A stretch of 64,000 bases of DNA from JBBIMP01 sp037444305 (GCA_037444305.1 JBBIMP010000025.1:13684-77683), one strand, 5' to 3'; numbered from the stretch's first letter, positions 54,041-63,598 are shown. Numbers and translations are program-made. Notes: generated by a model not told the origin, from the sequence alone.

Positions 54041-54973
54041 ATGACCATTCGACACAACCTGTGGCGGACGCTGTTCCTCTCGGTTGCCGCAATCCTCACA
54101 GTGTCCGGCCCAGGCTTGACTCGCGATATCCCAAAACTGGAACGGCGCGTGACAGACCTGGCCGGAATCCTGACGGCCGACCAGGCGGCGGCCCTGGAGG
54201 CCGGGCTGCAGGCCCTGGAGGACTCCGACTCCACCCAGATCGCCCTGCTCATCATCCCCAGCCTGGATGGGGATCCTCTCGAGGACTTTTCGGAACGCGT
54301 CGCCACGGCATGGAAGTTGGGAGGCAAGGGCCGGGACAACGGCGCGCTGCTGCTGATCGCCATGAAGGAACGCAGCGTCCGGATCGAAGTGGGATATGGC
54401 CTGGAAGGCGCGCTGACGGACGCGCTGAGCGGGCGGATAATCGAATATGAAATTGTCCCCGCCTTCCGTACAGGGGATTACCACAGCGGCATCCGCGCCG
54501 GACTGGACGCCATGACGCAAGCCGCTCGCGGAGAGTACTCTGCGCCGCGGCGACCCAGGGACGGACGCACCGGCAATTCCTCTTCCCCTGGCCGGCTGCT
54601 GATATTTCTTCTCGTTCCGCTCCTGTGGTTCGTCAGTGTCTCCGGCCTCTGGGGGGGCGGAATAGTGGGCGCAGGGGCGGGGGCTTACCTGGCCTATGCG
54701 CTGGCCGGAGCTCTCCTGATCCCGATCCTGGCCGGGGGAGCGCTAGGGGCGGTCGTGGGCGCAATTGCGGGCGCACTCATCAGAAGCGCAGCCCGGTCGG
54801 GTCGCCTGACTCGCCGGGGAGGCCTGGGGGGTCCGTTCCGCACAGGAGGACGGGGCCCATTCGGGAGCGGCGGTTTTTCGGGCGGAAGCTTCGGGGGCGG
54901 CAGCTTCGGAGGAGGAGGATTTCTCGGCGGAGGCGGCACATTCGGAGGCGGCGGCGCCTCCGGACGCTGGTGA
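54041..54973 (+). CDS. TPM-domain protein with Gly-rich tail (YgcG type)
   Basis: A 310-aa protein: signal peptide, TPM domain (RVTDLAGILTADQAAALEAGLQALE ... LLIAMKERSVRIEVGYGLEGALTDALSGRIIEYEIVP), a hydrophobic region of two or three helices, then an RG-rich stretch and a C-terminal tail of Gly/Ser/Phe repeats (GGSFGGGSFGGGGF). TPM domains occur next to LemA and in thylakoid assembly proteins. ATG 54041; the gap from lemA is 85 bp. Confidence 0.9.
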   Translation: MTIRHNLWRTLFLSVAAILTVSGPGLTRDIPKLERRVTDLAGILTADQAAALEAGLQALEDSDSTQIALLIIPSLDGDPLEDFSERVATAWKLGGKGRDNGALLLIAMKERSVRIEVGYGLEGALTDALSGRIIEYEIVPAFRTGDYHSGIRAGLDAMTQAARGEYSAPRRPRDGRTGNSSSPGRLLIFLLVPLLWFVSVSGLWGGGIVGAGAGAYLAYALAGALLIPILAGGALGAVVGAIAGALIRSAARSGRLTRRGGLGGPFRTGGRGPFGSGGFSGGSFGGGSFGGGGFLGGGGTFGGGGASGRW

Positions 54974-55012
54974 TTCCCGCGCTGCAGTGGAGAGAGCAGG
55001 CCGGACAGACAT

Positions 55013-55639
55013 ATGCACTTGAGCGAACAGGACAGGGCGGCTATCGAGGAAGCTGTGCGGCAGGCGGAGCTTGCCACCTCGGGGGAAATCGTCTTCGCCA
55101 CCGCCGATTCTTCAGGCCGGTATCGGTCGGCGGTCTTTCACGGGGCCATCCTGGGAATGGCGGCCGCCACGGCGATCTACCTCGCCTTGCCCATAGCCCA
55201 CAACATAGGGCTCCTGCTCGGGATCCAATTCAGCGCCTTCGCCCTCTCCTTCACCCTCATCCCTTACCTGCCGTTCCGGCGCCGCCTGATTCCCCGCCGC
55301 CAGATGGAAGAACAGGTCCTCGAGGCAGCCATGAGAGAGTTCTATGCCGGCGGGCTTTACAGGACGCGCGAAGCCAACGGCGTGCTCATCTATCTGTCGT
55401 GTCTGGAGCGACACGTCGTGGTGCTGGGGGACAAGGGGATTCACGACAAGATGGGCGACGATTGGTGGTGCGGGGTGCGGCAGGCGATCATCGAGGGCAT
55501 TCACCGCGGGAACGCCGTCGAGGGGATCTGCAGGGCAATCGCCATGTGCGGCAAGGCGCTGGTGGAACATTTTCCACGCCCGGAGGACGACACCAACGAA
55601 CTTCCCGACCGTGTGATAGACCGGCGCACCGACGGCTGA
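55013..55639 (+). CDS. Second TPM-domain membrane protein
   Basis: A 208-aa protein with a short, split TPM domain: LSEQDRAAIEEAVRQAELATSGEIVFATAD at the front, two helices in the middle (AILGMAAATAIYLAL; LLLGIQFSAFALSFTLIPY), then LEAAMREFYAGGLYRTREANGVLIYLSCLERHVVVLGDKGIHDKMG. Paralogue of the preceding gene, 39 bp downstream; probably the same membrane-associated assembly. Confidence 0.88.
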   Translation: MHLSEQDRAAIEEAVRQAELATSGEIVFATADSSGRYRSAVFHGAILGMAAATAIYLALPIAHNIGLLLGIQFSAFALSFTLIPYLPFRRRLIPRRQMEEQVLEAAMREFYAGGLYRTREANGVLIYLSCLERHVVVLGDKGIHDKMGDDWWCGVRQAIIEGIHRGNAVEGICRAIAMCGKALVEHFPRPEDDTNELPDRVIDRRTDG

Positions 55640-55679
55640 TTCCGGGTCCGGGGCCGCCGTCCACACACCCCGTGAAGCC

Positions 55680-56438
55680 TCAGTCCCAAGGCACCCATTG
55701 GACCGCGACCAATGCCAGAAGCGCCGCCGCCACGGCCAGACCGAAGGCCCAGCCTGCCGCGCCCGCCTTGAATTCCTCGAGGCTGACGAACTTCCGGTGG
55801 AATCCCCGGCAGAGCATCGCCTGCTGCACCCGTTCGGCGCGCATCGCGGCGCCCACGAAGAGCATCCCGACCAGCCAGGCGTACGCCCGGTAGGTCTGGA
55901 GGTTGGTGCGGGGCTGGAAGCCCTTGATCTCGGCGGCCCGCCTGCGCCGCTCGTACTCGTGCTCCAGGACAAACAGATAGTGATAGGACATCAGCACGAG
56001 GTGCACGAGCTTGGCCGGCACCCTCAGCCTGTGAAGCACGCAGCCCAGCGTGGAAATGGGCATCGTGGCCACGAGTGCGATGAGCGCCAGGATGATCGAA
56101 TTGGACTTCAGGGTTATCTGCGCCGCCAGCAGGACGCCCTCCCGCGAGATATCGAGCGGGCCCATGCTGTACAAAGCCTTCCCCGGAAAGGTCAAGGGCA
56201 CCAGCACCCACATGACCAGCACGATGCCGTTGACGGCCGCCAGCCTCTTCAGCAGGGGCGCCGGGCTGAGACGGGCGAGCAGGGCAAGGACCAGAGACAA
56301 CCCCAGAGCGCCGAGCAACGCAGGGAAATGGCGTGACAGCGCCACGGTGAAGGAGATGGCGATCGCCGCGCCGACCCGGATCCTGGGATCGAGACGGTGA
56401 AGAATCGACCGGCCGACGGCAAATGGTTCGCAGACCAT
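55680..56438 (-). CDS. cbiQ: Energy-coupling factor transporter T subunit CbiQ
   Basis: A 252-aa integral membrane protein of Co/Ni ECF transporters. It shows the N-terminal LDPRIRV, several helices and the two coupling-helix motifs with Ala-Arg-Gly-like signatures (AAEIKGFQPRT; AMLCRGFHRKF). It starts 4 bp after the NikL-like gene. The T subunit normally contacts the CbiO ATPase; no ATPase gene follows. Confidence 0.93.
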   Translation of the reverse strand: MVCEPFAVGRSILHRLDPRIRVGAAIAISFTVALSRHFPALLGALGLSLVLALLARLSPAPLLKRLAAVNGIVLVMWVLVPLTFPGKALYSMGPLDISREGVLLAAQITLKSNSIILALIALVATMPISTLGCVLHRLRVPAKLVHLVLMSYHYLFVLEHEYERRRRAAEIKGFQPRTNLQTYRAYAWLVGMLFVGAAMRAERVQQAMLCRGFHRKFVSLEEFKAGAAGWAFGLAVAAALLALVAVQWVPWD

Positions 56439-56442
56439 CGTC

Positions 56443-56988
56443 TTACCGGCTCCCGCGGCGGCTGCGGAAATAGGCCGCGAGGCCTACGATCCCGAGGATG
56501 TAACCGAGCCCGCCCAGAATATCCCGGATGTCCGGTCCTCTTCCTTCCAGTTCATTCAGCCGCGCGTGAATCGGGGCCAGTTTCCGGTCGAGAGTTGACT
56601 CCAGCACCGCTTCCACATCGGTCTCCGGCCGTGCAGGGGGCGGTGCAGGAAGCCCGCCGACGTCGGGCGGGCCAGCTTCAATCCTGGACTCGGCCCGGTG
56701 ACCCGTGCCGTCGTCGAGCAGGATCCGGTATTGATCTCTGCGGACGACCTTGAAGGAGTAAAGGCCGTTGTCGTCCGTTCGGCCTCTCGAGACTTCGACC
56801 CCGCCGGCGTCGACCACCCGGATCTCTCCCTGGCCGACCTTCTTGCCATCGGCGTATCGGCAATCCACAAAAACGGCGTCTCCTTCCGTCCGAACATGAA
56901 TCGATATCTTGTGAGCGAAGGCCTCCGGTGCGGCAAGACCTGCGCAAACCACGACGTACGCGAAAAGGACAATCAGAGCTCGCTTCAT
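56443..56988 (-). CDS. NikL/CbiL-like accessory subunit of Ni/Co transporter
   Basis: A 181-aa protein: signal peptide (LIVLFAYVVVCAGLAAPEAFA), a carboxypeptidase-regulatory-like beta domain (HKISIHVRTEGDAVFVDCRYADGKKVGQGEIRVVDAGG ... DDNGLYSF), a Pro-rich linker and C-terminal helix. This layout matches NikL, found between NikM and NikQ in nickel ECF systems, which favours nickel over cobalt. GAGGAG precedes the ATG at 56988. Overlaps the cbiM stop by 4 bp. Confidence 0.8.
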   Translation of the reverse strand: MKRALIVLFAYVVVCAGLAAPEAFAHKISIHVRTEGDAVFVDCRYADGKKVGQGEIRVVDAGGVEVSRGRTDDNGLYSFKVVRRDQYRILLDDGTGHRAESRIEAGPPDVGGLPAPPPARPETDVEAVLESTLDRKLAPIHARLNELEGRGPDIRDILGGLGYILGIVGLAAYFRSRRGSR

Positions 56989-57602
56989 TGAATACTCCTC
57001 GACAAATGACGAGGCAATAAGACTGGGAGCACCCTTTGTATGAATGCCACAGCGGCGGCCGTGACGATCCCTTCCACAACCATCACCGGGAGGTAGGCGG
57101 TCAGCAGAATTGCGGCGATCTGCCGGAAGTTTCTCTCGGTGAAAGTCAGGGCCATGCCGGCCAGCAGAGCCCCGAGCAGAACCGAGAGCGCCCCGGCTGC
57201 GAATGCCGCCGCCACCGCCACGGGCGGCCGCGAGGAAAGAAACCGGCCGAAAAGAAAGCCGCAAATCGCTGCGGGCAGGGCCATGATCACGGTATTGACG
57301 CCGAGCGTCGTAATGCCGCCAAATTGAAAAAAGACAGCCTGCAAGGTCAGCGCCACCAGGATCGAGGGGAAGGCCGCCCACCCCAGGAGGAGTCCGAGGA
57401 GGCCGTTCAGGATAAGGTGAACGCTGGACGCTCCCAGAGGAATGTGAATCAGCGAGCCCACAAAGAAGACCCCGGTGAGCAGGCCGGCCCTGGCAACCCG
57501 GTCGTCCCCCAGCTTTTTCAAACCTAAGGCAGTGCCGGCAGCCGCAAGTGCGATGCCGGAGACCAGCACCGGACCGGACAGAACACCTTCGGATATATGC
57601 AT
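56985..57602 (-). CDS. cbiM: Ni/Co ECF transporter substrate-binding subunit CbiM/NikM
   Basis: A 205-aa membrane protein beginning MHISEGVLSGPVL. Start at ATG 57602 is chosen because His2 must be at the N-terminus to coordinate the metal in this family, and AGGAG lies 9 bases upstream; ATG 57611 would bury it. Later motifs SLIHIPLGASSVHLILNGLLGLLLGW and FGGITTLGVNTVIMALPA contain the other metal-site residues. First gene of cbiM-nikL-cbiQ. Confidence 0.94.
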   Translation of the reverse strand: MHISEGVLSGPVLVSGIALAAAGTALGLKKLGDDRVARAGLLTGVFFVGSLIHIPLGASSVHLILNGLLGLLLGWAAFPSILVALTLQAVFFQFGGITTLGVNTVIMALPAAICGFLFGRFLSSRPPVAVAAAFAAGALSVLLGALLAGMALTFTERNFRQIAAILLTAYLPVMVVEGIVTAAAVAFIQRVLPVLLPRHLSRSIQ

Positions 57603-57826
57603 GATTCCCATCTCCTGCGCCGGCGGCCGACTCCGGCCTGCGGCCCCGCAATTTCTACCTAAACTCCGGCGTCGGTGCAACCTTAATTAGCCCGGATTAT
57701 TTATGAATTAGTGGGCGGGAGAGCTTTCCGGAATACGGATCAGCGGCCGAAAACTCAGAGAAGCGGACTGACCGGCGCACAGGGCTCTTGTCTGCCCCGC
57801 GCGCATGGGAGGCTCGCCCGATCGGA

Positions 57827-59308
57827 TCAGGGATCAATCGTGGAAGTGATTTCCCTGAATCCGACCTGCGCGGGAGGAATGAGCGAGACTCCCATCCGGA
57901 CGGCTTCTGGGTGAAAGTCCAAACCGCAGCTTCCCCCGATGCTCAGCCTGGGAGCCTCCCAGGAGGACTGGCCCGGATTGCCCAACACGCGCGCCAGCAG
58001 CACTCCCCCCGTCACCGTTCCCTGGCAAACACTCGCATCGAGTTTTCCCGTCCCGATCACCAGTACAAGGCCCGTGAAATGAAACCGTCCCAGGATCGTG
58101 AGCCCTCCCGTGACGACGAGCACTCCGCCTCCTTCCACCCCGTCGCCGACCTCGAGGTCGCCACCCACCCACGTCACCAGCGGATCCTGTCCCGGGGCAT
58201 TTGCCGGCAGGCTCACGTCGTATCTTCCCAGACCCGCAGGCGGCGCCGAAGTCCAGGTCTGGTTCCCCACGAACACCCTGTCTGCGAATGCAGGCGCCAG
58301 GCGCCTTGCGAAGCGAAGCAGCGAATCGCGATCCAGCAGCAGGCGCCTGTCCTGGTGGGCCGCGAGCGCCCCGGTTTGGTCGCGTACCGAGGGCAGGAGC
58401 CCGCTGCCCTGGACCCGTTCCATCTGCGGGGGCGCCAGCGCTCCCAGGATCTCCCCGGCCGTGATCCTGCCGTCGGCCGTATCCGTGTCGGCGGTGACAA
58501 TTCCCGCGTTTTGCGGGCCGCCTTCGATATGGAAAGCTTCTCCCTGGAATACCAGGGTTGAAGCGGGTTCCACCCCGCTTCCCACAACCACGAGGGGCGC
58601 ATTCAGTTCGAAGGTCTTCCGGCGCTGCAGGCGGGCTTCATACACAGCGATGGAATTCCTGCGCACGGAGTTCCCCGCGGGCTCCGCCAGGGTCCGGGCA
58701 ATCCCCATGGATCGGACCACGATCATGCCGTCGCCGTCGATGAACGGATTGTTGGCCGGATCGGCGGATGCTTCGGAGGGTTCCCCGTTGTTGTCCGTAA
58801 CCTTAACGAAATACCTCGAGAGCCACACGTACCCGGGACCGTGCGGGTTCTGCACCACCCAGGGCATCCCCCCTTGCGGAATAAGGGTGACCGCGGAACT
58901 GAAACCCGGGCGGCCGTTGCTGATGACGCCGTCATCGGCAACTGAGGAAAAGGACGGCAGCGGGTTTTCGATGTCAAGAGATCCTGCCGCGCGCCATGAC
59001 AGAGGATTCCGGAAGCCGAAGCTCCGCGCCTGTGCCAGGTAGGAGGCGGCTGCGTTGAAGGTTCCGTCCGGCCCTTGGAGCAGGCCGTCGAAGGAAAGCC
59101 CTCTCATGAGCTCTCTCGCATGATTAAGGCCGCCGAGCGCCGCGGCTCGTGCCTTGATCTGGGCTTCGAAGTTGTCGCTCAGCCGGATTTCGGTGACTGC
59201 GCCCAATGCCATGTACAGCCCCATGAATGAGACAAAAGCCAGGACGGAAAGCGCCAGTGCCAGCCCAATGCCGTCCTCGGCCGCCGGACGCGGGATTCTT
59301 TCCCCCAT
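57827..59308 (-). CDS. PilX-like type IV pilus assembly protein
   Basis: A 493-aa protein starting with a pilin-type N-terminal helix (EDGIGLALALSVLAFVSFMGLYMALGAVTEIRLSDNFEAQIKARAAALGGLNHARELMRGLSFDGL) typical of PilX N-terminal domain proteins; the E of GIGLALALS and the following AQIKARAAALGGLNHAR are seen. The rest is a large beta-rich extracellular domain with repeated Gly/Val strands. No other pil genes are adjacent. Probably a minor pilin or surface protein assembled by a pilus system elsewhere. Confidence 0.7.
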   Translation of the reverse strand: MGERIPRPAAEDGIGLALALSVLAFVSFMGLYMALGAVTEIRLSDNFEAQIKARAAALGGLNHARELMRGLSFDGLLQGPDGTFNAAASYLAQARSFGFRNPLSWRAAGSLDIENPLPSFSSVADDGVISNGRPGFSSAVTLIPQGGMPWVVQNPHGPGYVWLSRYFVKVTDNNGEPSEASADPANNPFIDGDGMIVVRSMGIARTLAEPAGNSVRRNSIAVYEARLQRRKTFELNAPLVVVGSGVEPASTLVFQGEAFHIEGGPQNAGIVTADTDTADGRITAGEILGALAPPQMERVQGSGLLPSVRDQTGALAAHQDRRLLLDRDSLLRFARRLAPAFADRVFVGNQTWTSAPPAGLGRYDVSLPANAPGQDPLVTWVGGDLEVGDGVEGGGVLVVTGGLTILGRFHFTGLVLVIGTGKLDASVCQGTVTGGVLLARVLGNPGQSSWEAPRLSIGGSCGLDFHPEAVRMGVSLIPPAQVGFREITSTIDP

Positions 59309-59478
59309 CGGTCACCTCCGATCAGATCCGCTTCAACCCCGTTGTCCGCAGCCATCGGCTCCCCTGGAGATGTTTCTCCACCGGCCCCGATATTTCATTG
59401 CATTGCAGCGCCTTGATCATGCCGTCCGCCCGCAGGCGCCATGGATTCGCCCCGAGGATTGTGATAAAGGATAGCCGC

Positions 59479-62367
59479 ATGAATCCGGGGAGCGAACTGC
59501 TGCGGGATTTCGAGCGGGAACTCAGGCGCGACTTTTCGGGCGACATCCGCATGGACCGGTTCACGCGAGTCCTATACGCCACCGACGCCAGCATATACGA
59601 GATCGAGCCGCTCGGCGTCCTGCTGCCCCGCTGCCACGCCGACGTCGCCGCGGCCGTTTCAGCGGCCGCCCGCCTGGGCATCCCGTTGCTGGCCAGGGGC
59701 GGCGGCACAAGCCTGGCCGGCCAGACGGTCGGAGCCGCTGTCATCCTCGACTTTTCCCGCCACATGAACAGAATCCTGGGGTTCGATCCCGAGGAGCGCT
59801 CCGCCAGGGTGGAACCCGGCGTGGTGCTGGATCAGCTCAACGCGCACCTGGCCCCGGCAGGCTGGATGTTCGGCCCCGACGTTTCAACGGCAAACCGGGC
59901 GACCCTCGGGGGGATGGTCGGCAACAACTCCAGCGGCTCGCGCTCGATCATCCATGGCAAGACCATCGACCACGTCAGGGAGATGCGTGCGCTGCTGTCG
60001 AGCGGTCTGGACACCTCGTTGCGCGAACTCGGCAGCGAGGAATGGAGAGGGAAAACGGCGCTTGCGGGGACCGAAGGGGATCTGTATCGGGCCCTCGACC
60101 GCATCGTGTCCGCGGCCGCCGGCGAAATCGCGACCCGATATCCGAGGGTCATGCGCCGGGTCGGCGGCTACAACCTGGACAGCTTCGTCGATACCTCGCG
60201 CCGGAACCTGTGCCGCATGATCGCCGGCAGCGAGGGAACCCTCGCCATCTTCACAGAAGTCCTGGTCAACCTCGTGCCGGCGCCGCGGCACAAGGGGCTG
60301 TGCGTGGTCCACTTCGACGACCTGACGGCGGCTCTGGAAGCCACCGCAGAAATCCTGCCGCTGGGTCCGGCGGCCGTGGAGCTGATCGACAAGATGATCC
60401 TGGACCTGACCCGCCGCCAGGCGGCTTTTGCCCGCCGCCTGACATTCGTCGAGGGGGATCCCGCGGCCATCCTGCTGGTTGAATTTCACGGGAACTCGCC
60501 GGCGGAGGTGCAGGGCAGGCTCGACAGCCTGGAGCGCTGCCTCCGGGCGCATTCCCGCGGCACAGCCTTCGTGCGTTCGGAGGATGCGGCAGAGCAGGCG
60601 CGCATCTGGGCCGTGCGCAAGGCCGGTTTGGGGATGTTGTCGAGCATGCGGGGGGATGCCAAACCTGTGGCCTTCATCGAGGACACCGCCGTGGAGCCGG
60701 CGGACCTGGCACGCTACGTCGGCCGCCTGCAGGAGATCCTGGCAACTCACGGCACCCGTGCCGGCTGTTACGGGCACGCCTCGGCCGGTTGCCTGCACAT
60801 CCGCCCGATTCTCAACCTCAAGAGTGCCGAGGGAGTGCGCCGAATGACGGAGATCGCCGCCGCGGTCAAGGACCTGGTGGTGGAATTCGGCGGCGCCATG
60901 AGCGGGGAGCACGGCGATGGCCTCTCCCGGAGCCACTGGAACCGGGAGCTCTTCGGCGAGGAGATTTATCGCGCATTCAAGGATGTGAAGCAGGCATTCG
61001 ATCCGATCGGCATCATGAATCCCGGGAAGATCGTCGACGCCCCGCCGATGGACCGCAACCTGCGGTATGGGCCGGAATATGCCGCCGCGGCAATCGCCAC
61101 CCATCTGGATTTCTCTCTCGAAGGGGGCTTCGCCCGCGCCGTCGAGCAGTGCAACGGCCTGGGAGCCTGCCGGAAGTCGGGATCCGGCACCATGTGCCCC
61201 TCCTACCTGGCGACGCGGGAAGAGGAGCATTCGACGCGGGGAAGAGCCAACGCGCTGCGCGCGGCCCTCAGCGGAAAACTCCCGCTGCAGTCCCTCGCCG
61301 CTCCCCGCCTGCACGCGGCGCTGGATCTCTGCCTGGAATGCAAGGCGTGCAAGACGGAGTGCCCGGCCAACGTGGACATGGCCAAGGTGAAATACGAGTT
61401 TCTTGCGCACTACCACGCGCACCACGGCACACCGTTGCGGGCCAGGCTTTTCGGGAGGATCGCCTCCCTGAGCCGGGCGGCCTCCGCCACCGCGCCGCTG
61501 TCGAACTGGCTGCTGCGCTCTGCGCTTGCGCGTCACACCCTGCAGCGCGCACTGGGAATCCACCCGGCGCGCCGTCTCCCGCTCTTCGCACGGGAGACAT
61601 TTGCGGCCTGGCTCAGGCGCCACCCTGTGCCCAGGCGCGAAGGGAAAGTGAAGGTCGTCCTTTTCAACGACACCTTCGCCAATTACAATGAGCCGGACGT
61701 CGCCCGGGCAGCACTGCGGTTGCTGCTGGAAAGCGGCGCCGAGGTCATGGTCCCTGAAGTGGTGTGCTGCGGCAGGCCCATGATCTCCAGGGGACTGTTG
61801 GACGACGCAAGGGAGAACGCCAGGAGGAATGTCGAGATCCTGGCGGCGCCGGCCCGGGCCGGCGCTTTCATTGTGGGGTGCGAGCCCAGCTGCATCCTGA
61901 CCCTCCGCGAGGAGTACCCGGACTTGCTCCGGAGCGAAGATTCGCGCACTGTGGCCGGGCAGGTGATGCTGCTGGAGGAATTTCTCGCGCGGCAGGTGGA
62001 CGAGGGCGGCTGGAAACCGAGCTTCACCGACTCGCCGCGGTCGGTGCTCGTGCACGGGCACTGCCATCAGAAGAGCCTGGCCGGGGAGGCGCCGGCGCTG
62101 CGCCTGCTCAGGCTGCCTGCCGGCTACCGGGTGCAGGAGGTTGCTTCGGGCTGCTGCGGCATGGCCGGAGCGTTCGGCTACGAGAAGGAGCACTACGAGA
62201 TATCGTTGCAGATCGGTGAGCTTTCGCTCTTCCCGGCAATCCGCAGCGCAGATCCCGGCACGGAGATCGTCGCTTCAGGCACATCCTGCCGGCAGCAGAT
62301 CCTGCATGCCACGAGGAAGAGGGCGTACCATTTTGCGGAAACCCTGGTGCGCGCGCTCCCGCAGTGA
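59479..62367 (+). CDS. FAD-linked D-2-hydroxyacid dehydrogenase with Fe-S and CCG domains
   Basis: A 962-aa fused enzyme like YdiJ/DLD-GlcF types. FAD-binding half: LARGGGTSLAGQTVGAAVILDFSRHMN, GPDVSTANRATLGGMVGNNSSGSRS, GGYNLDSF and GSEGTLAIFTE. Cysteines near GLGACRKSGSGTMCPSYLATREEE and CLECKACKTECPANVDMAKVK bind [4Fe-4S] clusters; two CCG motifs (VVCCGRPM, SGCCGMAGAFGYE) close the protein. Likely oxidises D-lactate, D-2-hydroxyglutarate or similar. AAAGGA precedes the ATG. Confidence 0.92.
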   Translation: MNPGSELLRDFERELRRDFSGDIRMDRFTRVLYATDASIYEIEPLGVLLPRCHADVAAAVSAAARLGIPLLARGGGTSLAGQTVGAAVILDFSRHMNRILGFDPEERSARVEPGVVLDQLNAHLAPAGWMFGPDVSTANRATLGGMVGNNSSGSRSIIHGKTIDHVREMRALLSSGLDTSLRELGSEEWRGKTALAGTEGDLYRALDRIVSAAAGEIATRYPRVMRRVGGYNLDSFVDTSRRNLCRMIAGSEGTLAIFTEVLVNLVPAPRHKGLCVVHFDDLTAALEATAEILPLGPAAVELIDKMILDLTRRQAAFARRLTFVEGDPAAILLVEFHGNSPAEVQGRLDSLERCLRAHSRGTAFVRSEDAAEQARIWAVRKAGLGMLSSMRGDAKPVAFIEDTAVEPADLARYVGRLQEILATHGTRAGCYGHASAGCLHIRPILNLKSAEGVRRMTEIAAAVKDLVVEFGGAMSGEHGDGLSRSHWNRELFGEEIYRAFKDVKQAFDPIGIMNPGKIVDAPPMDRNLRYGPEYAAAAIATHLDFSLEGGFARAVEQCNGLGACRKSGSGTMCPSYLATREEEHSTRGRANALRAALSGKLPLQSLAAPRLHAALDLCLECKACKTECPANVDMAKVKYEFLAHYHAHHGTPLRARLFGRIASLSRAASATAPLSNWLLRSALARHTLQRALGIHPARRLPLFARETFAAWLRRHPVPRREGKVKVVLFNDTFANYNEPDVARAALRLLLESGAEVMVPEVVCCGRPMISRGLLDDARENARRNVEILAAPARAGAFIVGCEPSCILTLREEYPDLLRSEDSRTVAGQVMLLEEFLARQVDEGGWKPSFTDSPRSVLVHGHCHQKSLAGEAPALRLLRLPAGYRVQEVASGCCGMAGAFGYEKEHYEISLQIGELSLFPAIRSADPGTEIVASGTSCRQQILHATRKRAYHFAETLVRALPQ

Positions 62368-62438
62368 GTCCGGCTCTCGACGGGGATTCTCTGCGGCCGG
62401 GGCCGCAGAATATCAGATGAATTGGAGATGAGGTGAAG

Positions 62439-63221
62439 ATGTCGAAACACGCAAACAATCCGGCAACCGGCGGCAGGAACGGCAGCATACCGACAAAGCG
62501 GAATCCGGGGCCGGCCCGCTTTCTCGCCGCCGCGCTCCTGGTCATTCTTGCCCTGCAGCCCGCATGCCTGTTTCGGCGCAAAAAAACATCGGAAATGAGG
62601 TACCCCGTCTCGCCAATCCGGCTCGTCCTGGTGCCGCTGAACGTGCCGCTGGAAAAGCCGGATCTGCACTGGGTTGCCATGGCCTCCTCGGTTCTCATGG
62701 CCAAGGTGGCCCGCAGCACACCCGACCTGGAGGCGGTGCCATTCTGGGAGTGGATGGGCGTGGCCACCGAAACCATGGGGGCATCGAAGACCATTTCGCC
62801 GGAGCAGGCGGCCTACATCGCCAGCCGCTCCACGGCTCAATGGGCCACACAGGGGCAACTGCTGCCCGCGAAGTCCGGGTATTCGCTGCGGCTGGATTTC
62901 ATACCTGTGAAGCCGAACGTCGTGGCCTTCCGGTACGAGAAGGACTGTTCTTTGAATGAGCTCGGCGAACATTATCACCGGGCTTTCAGCCAGTTTTTGA
63001 ACTACATCATCGCCAGGCCGCCGGGAATCAATCCTGCCCAACTGAAGGACTTTTCATCCCTGCGCGATGTCGGGCGGGCCCTCGATCTCGAATACGGCTG
63101 GTACAGCAACGCCGCCCCCGGAAAGTCGGAGACGGTTGCAGCTGCGGCCGCCGGCACCGACATCGGCCTGGCGAGGATCCTCTTCAACCCGGCTCTTTAC
63201 TCCTCACTTGTGCCGAGGTGA
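62439..63221 (+). CDS. Putative lipoprotein, unknown function
   Basis: A 260-aa protein with a lipobox-like LALQPAC after a positively charged leader and helix. The body (SPIRLVLVPLNVPLEKPDLHWVAMASSVLMAKVARSTPDLEAVPFWEWM) resembles a periplasmic assembly or GNA1162-like lipoprotein pattern, but I cannot name the family. ATG 62439 with GAGGTG ahead; the GTG at 62433 is in frame. Single gene. Confidence 0.65.
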   Translation: MSKHANNPATGGRNGSIPTKRNPGPARFLAAALLVILALQPACLFRRKKTSEMRYPVSPIRLVLVPLNVPLEKPDLHWVAMASSVLMAKVARSTPDLEAVPFWEWMGVATETMGASKTISPEQAAYIASRSTAQWATQGQLLPAKSGYSLRLDFIPVKPNVVAFRYEKDCSLNELGEHYHRAFSQFLNYIIARPPGINPAQLKDFSSLRDVGRALDLEYGWYSNAAPGKSETVAAAAAGTDIGLARILFNPALYSSLVPR

Positions 63222-63271
63222 TTCCGGGAACCTGCCGGGAAGCCCGCCCCCTGGGAGCGGACTGCGCCGGC

Positions 63272-63598
63272 TCACATCTCGGCCCACTTTCCCTTCCCCT
63301 CCCACACCCGGAGCGTGAAGGGATGCCGGATGCGCTTCGCCAGTTCCCCGCGGATCATTTCGCAGATGTTTTCCACCGAGGGAAACTCCAGGAATTCGTT
63401 AAAAGACTTGTGGTCATAAAGGCTCAGAGTCTCGCGGAGCCTGGCCTTTATCTCGGCGAAATCCATGATCATTCCGCTCTTGTTCTCGCCTTCAATGATC
63501 ACTTCCACTCGATAGGTGTGGCCGTGGAGCGTGCTGCAACGCTCGTGCCCCGGCAGGTAGTGGGCGCAGTCAATGTATTCGATTACCCCAAGCTTCAT
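63272..63598 (-). CDS. queD: 6-carboxy-5,6,7,8-tetrahydropterin synthase QueD
   Basis: A 108-aa member of the PTPS/QueD family, first committed step from dihydroneopterin triphosphate toward queuosine. Zinc ligands are H13, H25 and H27 (CAHYLPGHERCSTLHGH) with C21 as the catalytic cysteine; DFAEIKARLRE and DHKSFNEFLEFPSVENICEMI follow. ATG 63598 has GAGGGAA ahead; short but complete. queC/queE/queF are not in the window. Confidence 0.92.
   Translation of the reverse strand: MKLGVIEYIDCAHYLPGHERCSTLHGHTYRVEVIIEGENKSGMIMDFAEIKARLRETLSLYDHKSFNEFLEFPSVENICEMIRGELAKRIRHPFTLRVWEGKGKWAEM

Noticed and set aside
52101..57714. TATGAATTAGTG occurring at 52101 and 57703
   Set aside because: A shared 12-mer is expected by chance many times in 64 kb.
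57603..57826. Cobalamin or Ni/Co riboswitch ahead of cbiM
   Set aside because: No B12-box or NiCo-type helices visible; also none upstream of metH, where only 34 bp are free.
59884..62193. 769-aa minus-strand open frame
   Set aside because: Antisense to the FAD/Fe-S dehydrogenase; composition typical of a GC-rich shadow.
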